14,344 bases of DNA from an uncultured Bacilli bacterium (GCA_947626425.1 CANQRX010000033.1:1-14344), one strand, 5' to 3'; positions 1 through 7,049 are shown, counted from the first letter of the stretch. Translations and numbers: made by a program. Notes: generated by a model from the sequence alone, not told the origin.

Positions 1-73
1 AAGCTTATCACTTTTTCAAAGGTTTAAAAAGCCTTTTATTTAAAGATTATTTTTCATATAATTTTATTTTAAG

Positions 74-481
74 CTACATTCGGACTGTAAACAGTAACGT
101 TCCTTCATCTGGTTTTGTAGTTTCATTTAATTTAAATCGAACATATTTGGGTGCTAATCTATCATTAGAAGGTATTTCTTCTGTTCCACTGATTTTGGAT
201 AAGGACTCTAAATTTATTTGGAAACTGGCATTATCATTACAAGTATTTTTTATACTAAAGGTATATGGTTCTAAAGCTAAACCTTCTTCGTCACTTATGG
301 GCATAGCTTTAGGTAGACTTATTTCATTTTCATCTTTAGCCATACTTACTTTTAAACAAACTGATTTTACAGCATTTTTATTGGTTTGATTTATTGTTAC
401 ATTCCAATAGGCATACGTTACTCTTAAAAAAGCTATAACTAATATTATTAAACCAATTATACTAATAATAATTTTTTTCAT
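74..481 (-). CDS. Short SipW-type signal peptide surface protein (paralogue 1)
   Basis: Predicted secreted cell-surface protein of 135 residues. I chose the ATG at 481 because AAGGTG lies 6 nt upstream; the earlier in-frame ATG at 514 falls inside the predicted -10 box. Residues 1-24 form a signal peptide (MKKIII, then a hydrophobic core ending VTYAYWN), the form seen in SipW-cognate (TasA/camelysin-like) proteins. A Cys in the segment AVKSVCLKV and a second in IKNTCNDN match Cys positions in both paralogues (12925-13509 and 13757-14333), as do PISDEEG and the E/SPYTF segment. It is about 60 residues shorter than those paralogues: it stops after LLFTVRM and lacks their shared C-terminal strand ending VTATPK. 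It may be a truncated member or a naturally short one. Its own promoter carries a G10 tract. Function beyond surface export is unknown, and no SipW peptidase gene is visible here. Confidence 0.75.
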   Translation of the reverse strand: MKKIIISIIGLIILVIAFLRVTYAYWNVTINQTNKNAVKSVCLKVSMAKDENEISLPKAMPISDEEGLALEPYTFSIKNTCNDNASFQINLESLSKISGTEEIPSNDRLAPKYVRFKLNETTKPDEGTLLFTVRM

Positions 482-509
482 CTCCAACACCTTACTCTTA
501 ACTAATTTT

Positions 510-536
510 ATCATATACCCCCCCCCCGTCTGTCAA
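510..536 (-). promoter_or_regulatory. Promoter with G10 tract in its spacer
   Basis: On the minus strand TTGACA (536-531) is a perfect -35 box, and TATGAT (515-510) is a 5-of-6 -10 box. The 15-nt spacer between them contains ten consecutive G. A start about 7 nt past the -10 would give a leader of about 22 nt carrying AAGGTG before the ATG at 481. The spacer is 2 nt short of the optimal 17, so 12 G would give ideal spacing. It follows directly after the terminator of the PBP operon. Confidence 0.65.
518..527 (-). repeat. G10 homopolymer tract (C10 on plus strand)
   Basis: Ten consecutive C on the plus strand in very AT-rich surroundings. Long mononucleotide runs are prone to slipped-strand change of length. 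This one sits between the -35 and -10 boxes of the promoter for the SipW-type gene at 74-481. Confidence 0.9.
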
Positions 537-538
537 TT

Positions 539-563
539 ATAAAAAAAAGAGCTTACTAAAGCC
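539..563 (-). terminator. Intrinsic terminator of the rsmH-ftsL-PBP operon
   Basis: Just past the PBP stop, the minus strand reads GGCTT-TAGT-AAGCT (a 4-5 bp stem, 551-563) followed by a run of eight T (548-541). The stem is short, but its position and T-run fit a terminator. Confidence 0.6.
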
Positions 564-573
564 ACTATATTTT

Positions 574-2706
574 TTACCCAAGAGTTATGTCTAATTTCAT
601 GCTTTTTAAATCAATTACCGTATCTTTAGGAATTGATACTTGTTTAACTTTTCCATTGCCATTAATACTATATTTTAAACCAATGAAATTACAAAAACTA
701 ACGATTTCATTAGTACTCCAATTGGTAACATCAGGCATTTTTATCTCGCCTCCATTGGTTTTTAAAAATATTTTGCTTTGATCAATAGTTGTGGTATTAA
801 CGTTTGGAAATTGACTAATTACCACTTCGCCATTACCGATTGGAACTGGTATTAACTTCCTTTTGTTTACATCTTCAATTACTTTATTTAGTTGTTGATT
901 TAAGTAATTTGGAATTGTAACAATTTTTGTTTGGTCAACATCATTTTTAGCATTTGATAAATTAGTAACTGCAGCAATGTCTGATACAACATTTCGAACC
1001 GTTCCGGCAATATCTCCCCCGGTATTTCTTTTGGTTGCAAAGTAAATGATGTATTTCGGGTCTTCAAAAGGAAACATTCCGGCAAAGCTTCTAATATAGT
1101 CATTGGTACCAGTTAAGTATCCCCCTGTTTCACTGGCAATTTCAGCCGTTCCCGTTTTCCCAATTAAGGTAATATTATCAGGAGAATATGGTTTGTTATA
1201 ATCAAAACCCGCATGCACAACATTATACATTAGTTGTTTCATTTTACTAGCTGTTTCTTTTGAAACAATTTGGCCAAGTTCGGTTCTTTTGGCTTCGTAA
1301 GTAGTTTTCCCATTACTATCAACAATTTTGGAAACTATTTCTGGTTTTAACATAACGCCATCGTTAGCAATAATGGTTAAAGCTTGAAGCATTTGAATAG
1401 GTGTTACTAAAACGCCTTGCCCAAAGCTTGCATTGGCTAGTTCTGATTCATAATTAAAATCAATTAAACCAGTTTCTTCGGCTGGTAAGCTTATTCCCGT
1501 TTTTTCGCCAAAACCGCAAGAAGTATAAAAATCAATAAGTTTGGCTGTTCCTAATTTTAATGCCAAGTTAGCCGCGGCAACATTTGACGAATAAGCATAA
1601 CCAGTATCAAAACTAATCATACCCCAACCAACTTTGTTAAAATCATTTACTGGTGTATTATCACTTAATTTTAAACTACCTGATAAATATTTTTCATCAC
1701 CGTTATAAATGCCAGCTTCCATGGCCGCCATCCACGAAAAAGTTTTCATCGTACTACCAGGTTCATAGGAATAACCAACCAAAGGATTTAAGTAACTGTT
1801 TAAATTGTTTAAATTATTAGGATTAAAACTTGGATTAGTAGCACTGCCTACAATTTCCCCTGTTTTGGCATCCATCACAGCAAATAAAGCCCAATCTAAC
1901 GTATTATCTTTTGAAAAAGTGGCAATCGCATTTTCTAAAACATTTTGAATATCACTATTAATTGTTAAATAAATATCAGAACCGGAAACTGCTTCGGTTT
2001 TATTTTCGGGTGTGTTTGCCATTTTATAACCAAAGGCATCTTTTTGATATTCGATAAATCCATCTGTTCCTTTTAAAGTATCATTATAAAAAGCTTCAAT
2101 CCCCATTTCGCCACTGATTTGGCCATCTTCATCACCTCTTGCATAACCTAAAATATAGCTTGCCCAGGAAGAATTAATGTATTGCCTTTTTTTCGCTAAA
2201 GTGATAAAGTCAATCCCTGGTAAATTTAGTTTTTCAATTGACCTTTTTTGTTCTTCGCTAATTTTTCCCCAAGAGCCTAATTCAACTTGGTATAAATCTT
2301 GATTAAAATAACTTTTTAAAGCCTCATTACACTTTTTTTTATCTTCATCATTGTCGGCTAAAACATTACACAAAGAAGCGGCCGTATTTTCTTTATCAAT
2401 AACATGATGCGGTTCTTTCATATCAGTTGTCCTTGAAGGCGATAAAAAAGCAATTATTTTATAAGAATTGGCATTTTTAGCTAAGGGATTACCATCCCGA
2501 TCATATATAGTCCCTCGTTCGGCATAAAGGGTTTGTTTGGTCGTATTTCGATTATTAGCAAACTCTGTTAAATTTATACCATCAATCTTGGGACTAAGAC
2601 ATATATAACATAACCGAATAACAATTAAACAGAAAAAAAGACCGATAAATAGCATCATCAGTTTTAAATTTAAATAAATTCTTACCACACGTCTTTCTTT
2701 CTTCAT
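574..2706 (-). CDS. pbpB: Class B penicillin-binding protein 2B with PASTA domains (septal transpeptidase)
   Basis: Membrane-anchored D,D-transpeptidase that cross-links septal peptidoglycan with the divisome (FtsI/PBP2B family). 710 residues, close to B. subtilis PBP2B. There is a short basic cytoplasmic tail, one membrane segment at about residues 15-37, then a dimerisation domain starting at ERGTIYDRDG (about 63-72). The transpeptidase motifs are intact: STMK at 318-321 (nucleophile Ser318), SSN at 373-375 and KTGT at 517-520. Two PASTA-like repeats follow at about 594-650 and 656-709. The ATG has GGAG 8 nt upstream, and the gene lies 11 nt after ftsL, the conserved rsmH-ftsL-pbp order. 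No mraY or murD follows: the operon ends here at a terminator. Expected to be the beta-lactam-binding division PBP. Family assignment is firm. Confidence 0.95.
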   Translation of the reverse strand: MKKERRVVRIYLNLKLMMLFIGLFFCLIVIRLCYICLSPKIDGINLTEFANNRNTTKQTLYAERGTIYDRDGNPLAKNANSYKIIAFLSPSRTTDMKEPHHVIDKENTAASLCNVLADNDEDKKKCNEALKSYFNQDLYQVELGSWGKISEEQKRSIEKLNLPGIDFITLAKKRQYINSSWASYILGYARGDEDGQISGEMGIEAFYNDTLKGTDGFIEYQKDAFGYKMANTPENKTEAVSGSDIYLTINSDIQNVLENAIATFSKDNTLDWALFAVMDAKTGEIVGSATNPSFNPNNLNNLNSYLNPLVGYSYEPGSTMKTFSWMAAMEAGIYNGDEKYLSGSLKLSDNTPVNDFNKVGWGMISFDTGYAYSSNVAAANLALKLGTAKLIDFYTSCGFGEKTGISLPAEETGLIDFNYESELANASFGQGVLVTPIQMLQALTIIANDGVMLKPEIVSKIVDSNGKTTYEAKRTELGQIVSKETASKMKQLMYNVVHAGFDYNKPYSPDNITLIGKTGTAEIASETGGYLTGTNDYIRSFAGMFPFEDPKYIIYFATKRNTGGDIAGTVRNVVSDIAAVTNLSNAKNDVDQTKIVTIPNYLNQQLNKVIEDVNKRKLIPVPIGNGEVVISQFPNVNTTTIDQSKIFLKTNGGEIKMPDVTNWSTNEIVSFCNFIGLKYSINGNGKVKQVSIPKDTVIDLKSMKLDITLG

Positions 2707-2717
2707 AAAAAATACTC

Positions 2718-3014
2718 CTATTCATTAATATTTTTAATATTAGTATTATTATAAGATAAACCCTGCTCCATTGCAACTTCTTGGATTTTATCAAGACTAG
2801 CTAATTCATCAATTTGCATATTAAGTGATTCATTTATTCCCTCTTGATCAGATATTTGGGCCTTTAATTGCTCCACTTCAATATTTGTCTCGGATAAAAC
2901 AGCTTTTGTAAAAACCGTTAAAATAGGAAATGTTACTAACAATAAAATTATTAAAAAATACAAAATTTTCTCGCCTTTTAAAAGTTTAATTTTTTTTGTT
3001 TTAGTGGTTTTCAA
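2718..3014 (-). CDS. ftsL: Cell division protein FtsL
   Basis: Small bitopic divisome protein of 98 residues that, with DivIC/FtsB, links septal PBP activity to FtsZ-ring assembly. The architecture is typical: a Lys-rich cytoplasmic N-terminus (1-16), one membrane helix (about 17-38) and a coiled-coil extracellular part (about 42-75) with regular hydrophobic spacing. Sequence conservation in FtsL is low, so the call rests on this architecture and on the place between rsmH and PBP2B. The start is TTG: no ATG lies upstream in frame, and AAAGGA sits about 11 nt before it inside the end of rsmH. Only 6 nt separate it from the rsmH stop, so translation is probably coupled. A weak start may keep the level of this unstable protein low (inference). 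Confidence 0.88.
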   Translation of the reverse strand: MKTTKTKKIKLLKGEKILYFLIILLLVTFPILTVFTKAVLSETNIEVEQLKAQISDQEGINESLNMQIDELASLDKIQEVAMEQGLSYNNTNIKNINE

Positions 3015-3020
3015 AAGTTA

Positions 3021-3941
3021 TCACATCCTTTCTACAACTCGCATCTTGGCACTAGCACTCCGCGAATTTTCTTGTAATTCTTCCTCACTCGGCAAAATTA
3101 CTTTTTTATTAATTAATTTTAATTTAGGCTGATATTCTTGGGGTATCTGTGGCAATCCTTTTACCAAAGGATCAACTTCACTTAAATCATGAAAAACCTT
3201 TTTGGTAATTCGATCTTCAAGCGAATGAAAAGTAATAACCACCAAGCGCCCATTTTTATTTAATAAATCAACCGCGATTGGTAATATTTGAACTAAATGA
3301 TCTAATTCTTTGTTAACTTCAATCCGAATAGCTTGAAAAATATTACGTTCGGGATGTTTCTTATAAAAATAATTAGAACCAACGGCCTCTTTAATACAAT
3401 CTAATAAATCAAAGGTCGTTAAAATTTCCTGCTTACTTCTTTTTTCAACTATTTTTTTAGCTATTAACGCACTTTGCTTTTCTTCGCCATAAGCAAAAAA
3501 TATATTTTTTAATTGCTCATAAGAATAATTAGCAATTAATTCGCAAGCTGAAAATTGACTAGATTGGTCCATACGCATATCTAACTTTTCACATCGCATG
3601 AAAGAAAAACCACGATCTTCATCTAATTGGGGTGACGAAACTCCTAAGTCAAATAAAATACCATCTACTTTTTGGATATTTCTTTTTGCTAATTCTTCTT
3701 TCATATAAACAAAATCACGGTGAATAATTTCATACGATGAACCAATCTTTTGCAAAATTTCTTTTGAATAATTGATGGCTTCTAGGTCTTTATCAAAGGC
3801 GAATAATTTACCCCTTTTTATTCTCTTTAGTATTTCACTCGCGTCCCCTGCATAACCTAGGGTGGCATCAACATAAATTCCATCTTCTTTAATATTTAAG
3901 GCTTCAATAGCTTCTTTTTTTAAAACTGAATAATGTTTCAT
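3021..3941 (-). CDS. rsmH: 16S rRNA (cytosine-1402 N4)-methyltransferase RsmH
   Basis: S-adenosylmethionine-dependent enzyme (MraW) that N4-methylates C1402 of 16S rRNA in the decoding centre. 306 residues, normal length. Family signatures seen in order: an N-terminal HYSVLKKE segment, the SAM loop YVDATLGYAGDAS (23-35), DGILFDLGVSSPQLD (93-107), RGFSFMR...LDMRMD (110-125), YGEEKQSALIA, RNIFQAIRIEVNKEL, ITFHSLEDR, and the C-terminal NSRSASAKMRVVER. The ATG at 3941 overlaps the stop of the upstream 28-codon ORF (ATGA) and has GAGG 9 nt upstream. It is the first recognisable gene of the division operon; mraZ, which often precedes it, is absent. Confidence 0.97.
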   Translation of the reverse strand: MKHYSVLKKEAIEALNIKEDGIYVDATLGYAGDASEILKRIKRGKLFAFDKDLEAINYSKEILQKIGSSYEIIHRDFVYMKEELAKRNIQKVDGILFDLGVSSPQLDEDRGFSFMRCEKLDMRMDQSSQFSACELIANYSYEQLKNIFFAYGEEKQSALIAKKIVEKRSKQEILTTFDLLDCIKEAVGSNYFYKKHPERNIFQAIRIEVNKELDHLVQILPIAVDLLNKNGRLVVITFHSLEDRITKKVFHDLSEVDPLVKGLPQIPQEYQPKLKLINKKVILPSEEELQENSRSASAKMRVVERM

Positions 3942-4024
3942 AATCCTTGACCTCGAACGAAAATGGAATTGTCAATGATATAAGAATTTTTAACTATAAA
4001 TAATTTTTTTAAACGGTCTTTCAT
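3938..4024 (-). CDS. Small 28-codon ORF coupled to rsmH
   Basis: Not recognised. The predicted 28-residue peptide begins MKDRLKKLFIVKNSYII and ends FVRGQGL. It is basic and not clearly a membrane protein. The ATG at 4024 is preceded by a G-rich GGGGGA element about 7 nt upstream, and its TGA overlaps the rsmH ATG as ATGA, a layout typical of translational coupling. It is the first ORF after the promoter at 4062-4090 and takes the place where mraZ is found in many Bacilli, but shows no visible MraZ similarity. It could be a real small protein, or a leader peptide whose translation sets the rsmH level. Confidence 0.5.
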   Translation of the reverse strand: MKDRLKKLFIVKNSYIIDNSIFVRGQGL

Positions 4025-4061
4025 AAATAAATCCCCCATTCCAATACCATTGCTTAGCTTA

Positions 4062-4090
4062 ATAATACACGAACACTTAAAAAAAGTAAA
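4062..4090 (-). promoter_or_regulatory. Promoter of the rsmH-ftsL-PBP operon
   Basis: TTTACT (4090-4085), a 17-nt spacer and TATTAT (4067-4062) match a vegetative sigma-A promoter. The predicted leader is about 30 nt to the small ORF at 4024. The -35 box lies in the downstream arm and T-run of the recO terminator, so the two elements share sequence. Confidence 0.6.
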
Positions 4091-4108
4091 GAAACTAGGT
4101 TTCCTTAC
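4079..4108 (-). terminator. Intrinsic terminator of the vanZ-ybeY-era-recO operon
   Basis: On the minus strand GTAAGGAAAC (4108-4099), a 3-nt loop and GTTTCTTTAC (4095-4086) form a 10-bp stem with one G-U pair, followed by seven T (4085-4079). It is a strong Rho-independent terminator about 40 nt past recO. Confidence 0.85.
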
Positions 4109-4147
4109 TCATTGGGATTAAACAATATTGACAGAAATTTGACATTT

Positions 4148-4876
4148 CTAAAACGTTTCTTTTAATTTTGTTAAAAAATCTTTACTTTTTAAATATAATC
4201 CCGTGTAATCTTGATAATATTTTTCTAAAAAAAGATTAACAGCTTCTTTATCTTTTAAAGCAAAGTTAATTTTCGTTATTTTGGCAATATCAACTAAGTT
4301 ATACAACCGAAGCATTTGAATGGTTTTAGAACTTACAATAGAACCACCCCTAAAACAATTTTGACACACTAGTCCCCCATCAACAATCGTAACAATATTC
4401 GTTTTAGAACCACATTCTTCACAACAATCCAAACGCAGTTCAATTCCTAAATATTTTAAATATTTAACTTCTAAAATATTTGTTAAAACATAAGGATCAT
4501 AGCCTTCGTTCATTTTTAAAATAGTTGTCATAAATAGATCATAAATTTCGGAGTCATTACTTTGTTTAAAAACTTGATTAGTTAAATCGCTAAGATAACT
4601 TAAGTAAGAAATTAAAAAAAGATCTTCATGTAAATGCCGTAAAGGATTAATAAGGTCAACTTCTTTTAAAATCGAAAGTTTATTTTCCTTATAAAAAATA
4701 TAAAAAAAACCATAGGTATATCTTTGGGTTAAAGCATGCAGTTTATTTTTCAAACTTTTAACACCTTTCCCCATTAAACCAATGATTCCATATTCTTTGG
4801 TAAACAAATTAATTACTAAAGATGATTCCCCATAATTTACGGTACTTAATATAAATCCTTCAACCTTAGTAATCAT
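4148..4876 (-). CDS. recO: DNA repair protein RecO
   Basis: RecFOR-pathway mediator that helps load RecA on SSB-coated DNA and anneals complementary strands. 242 residues, normal length. It has the N-terminal OB-fold start typical of the family (MITKVEGFILSTVNYGESS, then LFTKEYGIIGLMGKGVK), an all-helical middle, and a Cys4 zinc finger made by CEEC (152-155) and CQNC (171-174). It starts 7 nt after the stop of yqzL with no strong Shine-Dalgarno of its own, so coupling to yqzL is likely. It is the last gene of the operon, with a strong terminator downstream. The order era / yqzL / recO matches B. subtilis. Confidence 0.94.
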   Translation of the reverse strand: MITKVEGFILSTVNYGESSLVINLFTKEYGIIGLMGKGVKSLKNKLHALTQRYTYGFFYIFYKENKLSILKEVDLINPLRHLHEDLFLISYLSYLSDLTNQVFKQSNDSEIYDLFMTTILKMNEGYDPYVLTNILEVKYLKYLGIELRLDCCEECGSKTNIVTIVDGGLVCQNCFRGGSIVSSKTIQMLRLYNLVDIAKITKINFALKDKEAVNLFLEKYYQDYTGLYLKSKDFLTKLKETF

Positions 4877-4883
4877 AATTGTT

Positions 4884-4964
4884 TCACATCTTTCCTTTGT
4901 ATTTCAAATAATATTCAATTTTTCCTGTTTCTTTAAATAATTCCCAGGCTTCTTTTTTATCCAT
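4884..4964 (-). CDS. yqzL: YqzL-like small protein
   Basis: A 26-residue ORF (MDKKEAWELFKETG followed by KIEYYLKYKGKM). The W-x-x-F-x-x-T-G-x-I-x-x-Y-L pattern matches what I remember of YqzL, a small protein of unknown function encoded between era and recO in Bacilli. Here it lies in exactly that place. It is shorter than the roughly 45-residue B. subtilis protein, ending soon after the conserved block. The ATG at 4964 has GAGGG 5 nt upstream, and that site lies in the 3' arm of a 9-bp inverted repeat (4965-5003). The ORF lies just upstream of recO, which has a weak ribosome-binding site, so besides any peptide function its translation may feed ribosomes to recO. Confidence 0.72.
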   Translation of the reverse strand: MDKKEAWELFKETGKIEYYLKYKGKM

Positions 4965-5003
4965 ATAATCCCTCTTTCTATTATTATTTTGTGCAGGGAT
5001 TAT
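4965..5003 (-). promoter_or_regulatory. Hairpin masking the yqzL ribosome-binding site
   Basis: A perfect 9-bp inverted repeat, ATAATCCCT and AGGGATTAT, is separated by 21 nt. In the minus-strand mRNA the 3' arm contains the GAGGGA ribosome-binding site of yqzL and ends right at its ATG, so folding would block initiation of yqzL and coupled recO. On the plus strand the same repeat is followed by T8 (5003-5010) and looks like a terminator, but no plus-strand gene precedes it. Confidence 0.55.
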
Positions 5004-5018
5004 TTTTTTTATTCATCT

Positions 5019-5909
5019 TTATTTAAAATTTAATTCATTAAAACCTAATTCTTTTAAATAATGCTCTTTTTCCCGCCAGTTTTTAACCGTTTTAACATAT
5101 AATTCTAAATAAACTTTTTGGCCTAACCAAGCTTCAAACTCTTTTCGCGCCAAAGTGCCGATGTTTTTTAACATCTCGCCCCCTTTACCAATGATTATTT
5201 TTTTTAAAGAATCACGATCGACAATGATATCTACACTGATATTAATTATATCTTTTTTTTCTTCGTACTTGGTTGTTAAACAAGTAATACTATGCGGAAC
5301 TTCATCTTCGGTTAAGTAAAGAATTTTTTCCCGAACAATTTCGCTTATCATAAAATTTAAGGAACTACTTGTCACTGTATCATCATCGAAATATTTAACA
5401 TTGTCATTTAAATACTTTTTAATAACCTCAATTAAATGAGTAATATTATCATTTTTTAAAGCACTAATGGGCACAATTTCGGCAAAAGGAAAATAACTTT
5501 GATATTCTTTAATCATTAAAAACAAGGTATCCCGACTAATTTTGTCAATCTTATTTAAAATGAGAAAAACCGGCGAATTACTTTTCTTTAAAGATTCCAT
5601 GATGAACTTGTCGCCACCCCCAATTCCTTTTGAAGCATCAATGACAAACAAAATAACATCAATGTCTTTCGTTAATGAATAACTTTCCTTATTTAAAATC
5701 CGCCCTAGTTTGGTTTCAGGTTTCGATATTCCTGGTGTATCTAAAAAAATAATTTGGTAATCTTTTTCATTATAAATTCCTTGAATAATATTCCGAGTTG
5801 TTTGAGCTTTATTAGAAGTAATTGCCACTTTATAATTTAAAATCGAATTTAGCAAAGTTGATTTACCAACGTTAGGACGACCAATTATACTTACAAATCC
5901 ACTTTTCAT
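5019..5909 (-). CDS. era: GTPase Era
   Basis: Essential GTPase that binds the 3' end of 16S rRNA and assists maturation of the 30S subunit. 296 residues, normal length. GTPase motifs: G1 GRPNVGKS (10-17), the switch region with TTRN (37-40), G3 DTPG (57-60), G4 NKID (119-122) and G5 SAL (149-151). The C-terminal KH domain contains the IIIGKGG loop (GKGG at 241-244) and ends with the family-typical VKTVKNWREKEHYLKELGF. The start at 5909 has GGTGAGG a few nt upstream. It lies 15 nt after ybeY; in B. subtilis cdd and dgkA come between these two genes, and here they are absent. Confidence 0.97.
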   Translation of the reverse strand: MKSGFVSIIGRPNVGKSTLLNSILNYKVAITSNKAQTTRNIIQGIYNEKDYQIIFLDTPGISKPETKLGRILNKESYSLTKDIDVILFVIDASKGIGGGDKFIMESLKKSNSPVFLILNKIDKISRDTLFLMIKEYQSYFPFAEIVPISALKNDNITHLIEVIKKYLNDNVKYFDDDTVTSSSLNFMISEIVREKILYLTEDEVPHSITCLTTKYEEKKDIINISVDIIVDRDSLKKIIIGKGGEMLKNIGTLARKEFEAWLGQKVYLELYVKTVKNWREKEHYLKELGFNELNFK

Positions 5910-5924
5910 TTCCTCACCAACTTT

Positions 5925-6365
5925 CTATTTTGTTATTTGTAAACTATTTAAAATATCATCTTGTTTTTGAAACATAACTTTCTCATCTTCAGCACTTAAG
6001 GTATGATCATAACCTAAAAGATGCAATAGTCCATGAACTGCCAAAAAAGAAAGCTCTCGTTTTTCACTATGACCGTACTCCTTAGCTTGCTCAATCATTT
6101 TGGGAATACATATATAAATTTCCCCTAGAAGTCGCACCGGCAAAACTACCTTTTCATTATCTTGAAAGGCAAAACTAATAACATCCGTAACTTTATCTAA
6201 TCCTCGATAATCTTTGTTTATTTTTTGAATTGTTGGTTCATCAACGAAGATAATTGAAAAAATGGCATCTTTAACGTTTTCTAATTCTAAAGTTTTATTT
6301 AAAACATCATCTAAATAAGTAATATCTTTTTCATAACCAAATTCATCATTTATTTCAAAATTCAT
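5925..6365 (-). CDS. ybeY: Endoribonuclease YbeY (rRNA maturation factor)
   Basis: Zinc-dependent endoribonuclease involved in 16S rRNA 3'-end processing and ribosome quality control. 146 residues from the ATG at 6365. That start is preferred because GGGTGG lies 5 nt upstream and the ATG overlaps the vanZ-like stop as TAATG; a longer in-frame extension to 6431 would lie entirely inside the upstream gene. The metal-binding motif HGLLHLLGYDH (His111, His115, His121) is complete, and KVTDVISFAF and LLGEIYIC are family blocks. Functionally it is close to its neighbour era, since both act on the 16S 3' end. Confidence 0.95.
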   Translation of the reverse strand: MNFEINDEFGYEKDITYLDDVLNKTLELENVKDAIFSIIFVDEPTIQKINKDYRGLDKVTDVISFAFQDNEKVVLPVRLLGEIYICIPKMIEQAKEYGHSEKRELSFLAVHGLLHLLGYDHTLSAEDEKVMFQKQDDILNSLQITK

Positions 6366-6982
6366 TAAAACCACCCTAATCCAATAAGTCGTGTAAAGTA
6401 TACCACAAAAACAAGTAACATCACAATACATACGATGTTATAAAATGTTGTACTTCGAAAAAAACGCGGTAAATGTTTTTCAATAGCATTTAAGGCAATG
6501 TATAAAAGAAAACCAATAATAGAACCTAAAACATTTAAAATAATGTCATCAATATCAAAACTACGCCCGATATAATGCTGAATAAACTCGACCGTAAAAG
6601 ATGTTAAGGCACTTACGAATAAAATGTGATTAATTTTACTAGCTTTAACATAACTAGATACAAAGTAACCAAAAGGAATAAAAATTAAAATATTACCAAT
6701 TACATTCATTTTAAAAGCTTGAGTACCAACTTCATAACGCATAATTTCGGTAAAAGGAACTAAGTTTATTCCGCTTGTAATATTTAACTCGGTGTCCGTA
6801 AGTAATTGAAATAAAAGCATCGCATATAAAATAAAAACAATATTTAAAAATTCTTTATAAAAAAGAAATTTTTCATTATTGACCTTAATTGAGGTAAAAC
6901 GAATACTTGCAATTACAACCAAAAAAATTATTAACATTGGCCAGATTTCTTTTAAAGTATTGCCTAAAATTTTTAATTCCAT
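6365..6982 (-). CDS. VanZ-like family membrane protein
   Basis: Integral membrane protein of 205 residues with about five or six hydrophobic helices (roughly 13-30, 44-62, 90-110, 115-130, 145-165 and 180-202). Family marks of VanZ-like proteins are seen: NLVPF after the second helix, NVIGNILIFIPFGYF, and E-x-x-Q followed by RSFDIDDIILNVLGSIIGF. The founder VanZ gives low-level teicoplanin resistance, but most chromosomal homologues have no known role, so resistance should not be assumed. It is the first gene of the ybeY-era-yqzL-recO operon and overlaps the ybeY start by 1 nt. The ATG has only a weak ribosome-binding site. It stands where B. subtilis has phoH-yqfF ahead of ybeY. Confidence 0.85.
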   Translation of the reverse strand: MELKILGNTLKEIWPMLIIFLVVIASIRFTSIKVNNEKFLFYKEFLNIVFILYAMLLFQLLTDTELNITSGINLVPFTEIMRYEVGTQAFKMNVIGNILIFIPFGYFVSSYVKASKINHILFVSALTSFTVEFIQHYIGRSFDIDDIILNVLGSIIGFLLYIALNAIEKHLPRFFRSTTFYNIVCIVMLLVFVVYFTRLIGLGWF

Positions 6983-7005
6983 TAAATCACATCACTTCTA
7001 AGCAT

Positions 7006-7034
7006 ATTGTACTATTAAATTAGCTTTTTTTCAA
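7006..7034 (-). promoter_or_regulatory. Promoter of the vanZ-ybeY-era-yqzL-recO operon
   Basis: TTGAAA (7034-7029), a 17-nt spacer and TACAAT (7011-7006) give a good sigma-A match. The predicted start lies about 20 nt before the vanZ-like ATG. It lies between that gene and the end of the transposon remnant at 7050. Confidence 0.7.
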
Positions 7035-7041
7035 ATTTAAT

Positions 7042-7049
7042 TATGTGTT
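7042..7049. repeat. Target-site duplication TATGTGTT, left copy
   Basis: Eight bases flanking the left end of the element at 7050-7342, repeated exactly at its right end (7343-7350). A perfect 8-bp match at both outer edges is the mark of transposition into this site. Confidence 0.75.

Noticed and set aside
18..36. Inverted repeat AAAGG / CCTTT near the left edge as terminator of the SipW-type gene
   Set aside because: Only 5 bp, and on the minus strand it is followed by GAAAAAG and not a T-run; too weak to call.
147..389. Plus-strand open frame opposite the SipW-type gene
   Set aside because: A shadow of the minus-strand coding sequence; no promoter or ribosome-binding site. The plus-strand open frames at 587-781 and 8831-9025 are rejected for the same reason.
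482..514. Earlier in-frame ATG at 514 for the SipW-type gene at 74-481
   Set aside because: It lies inside the predicted -10 box with no ribosome-binding site, whereas the ATG at 481 has AAGGTG at good spacing and starts a normal signal peptide.
2594..2794. Open frame overlapping the start of PBP2B and the end of ftsL
   Set aside because: It lies in another frame of two well-supported genes and has no ribosome-binding site or recognisable product.
6366..6431. Extended N-terminus of ybeY starting at 6431
   Set aside because: It would overlap the vanZ-like gene and has a Cys-rich, atypical sequence; the ATG at 6365 has a ribosome-binding site and gives the family's normal length.
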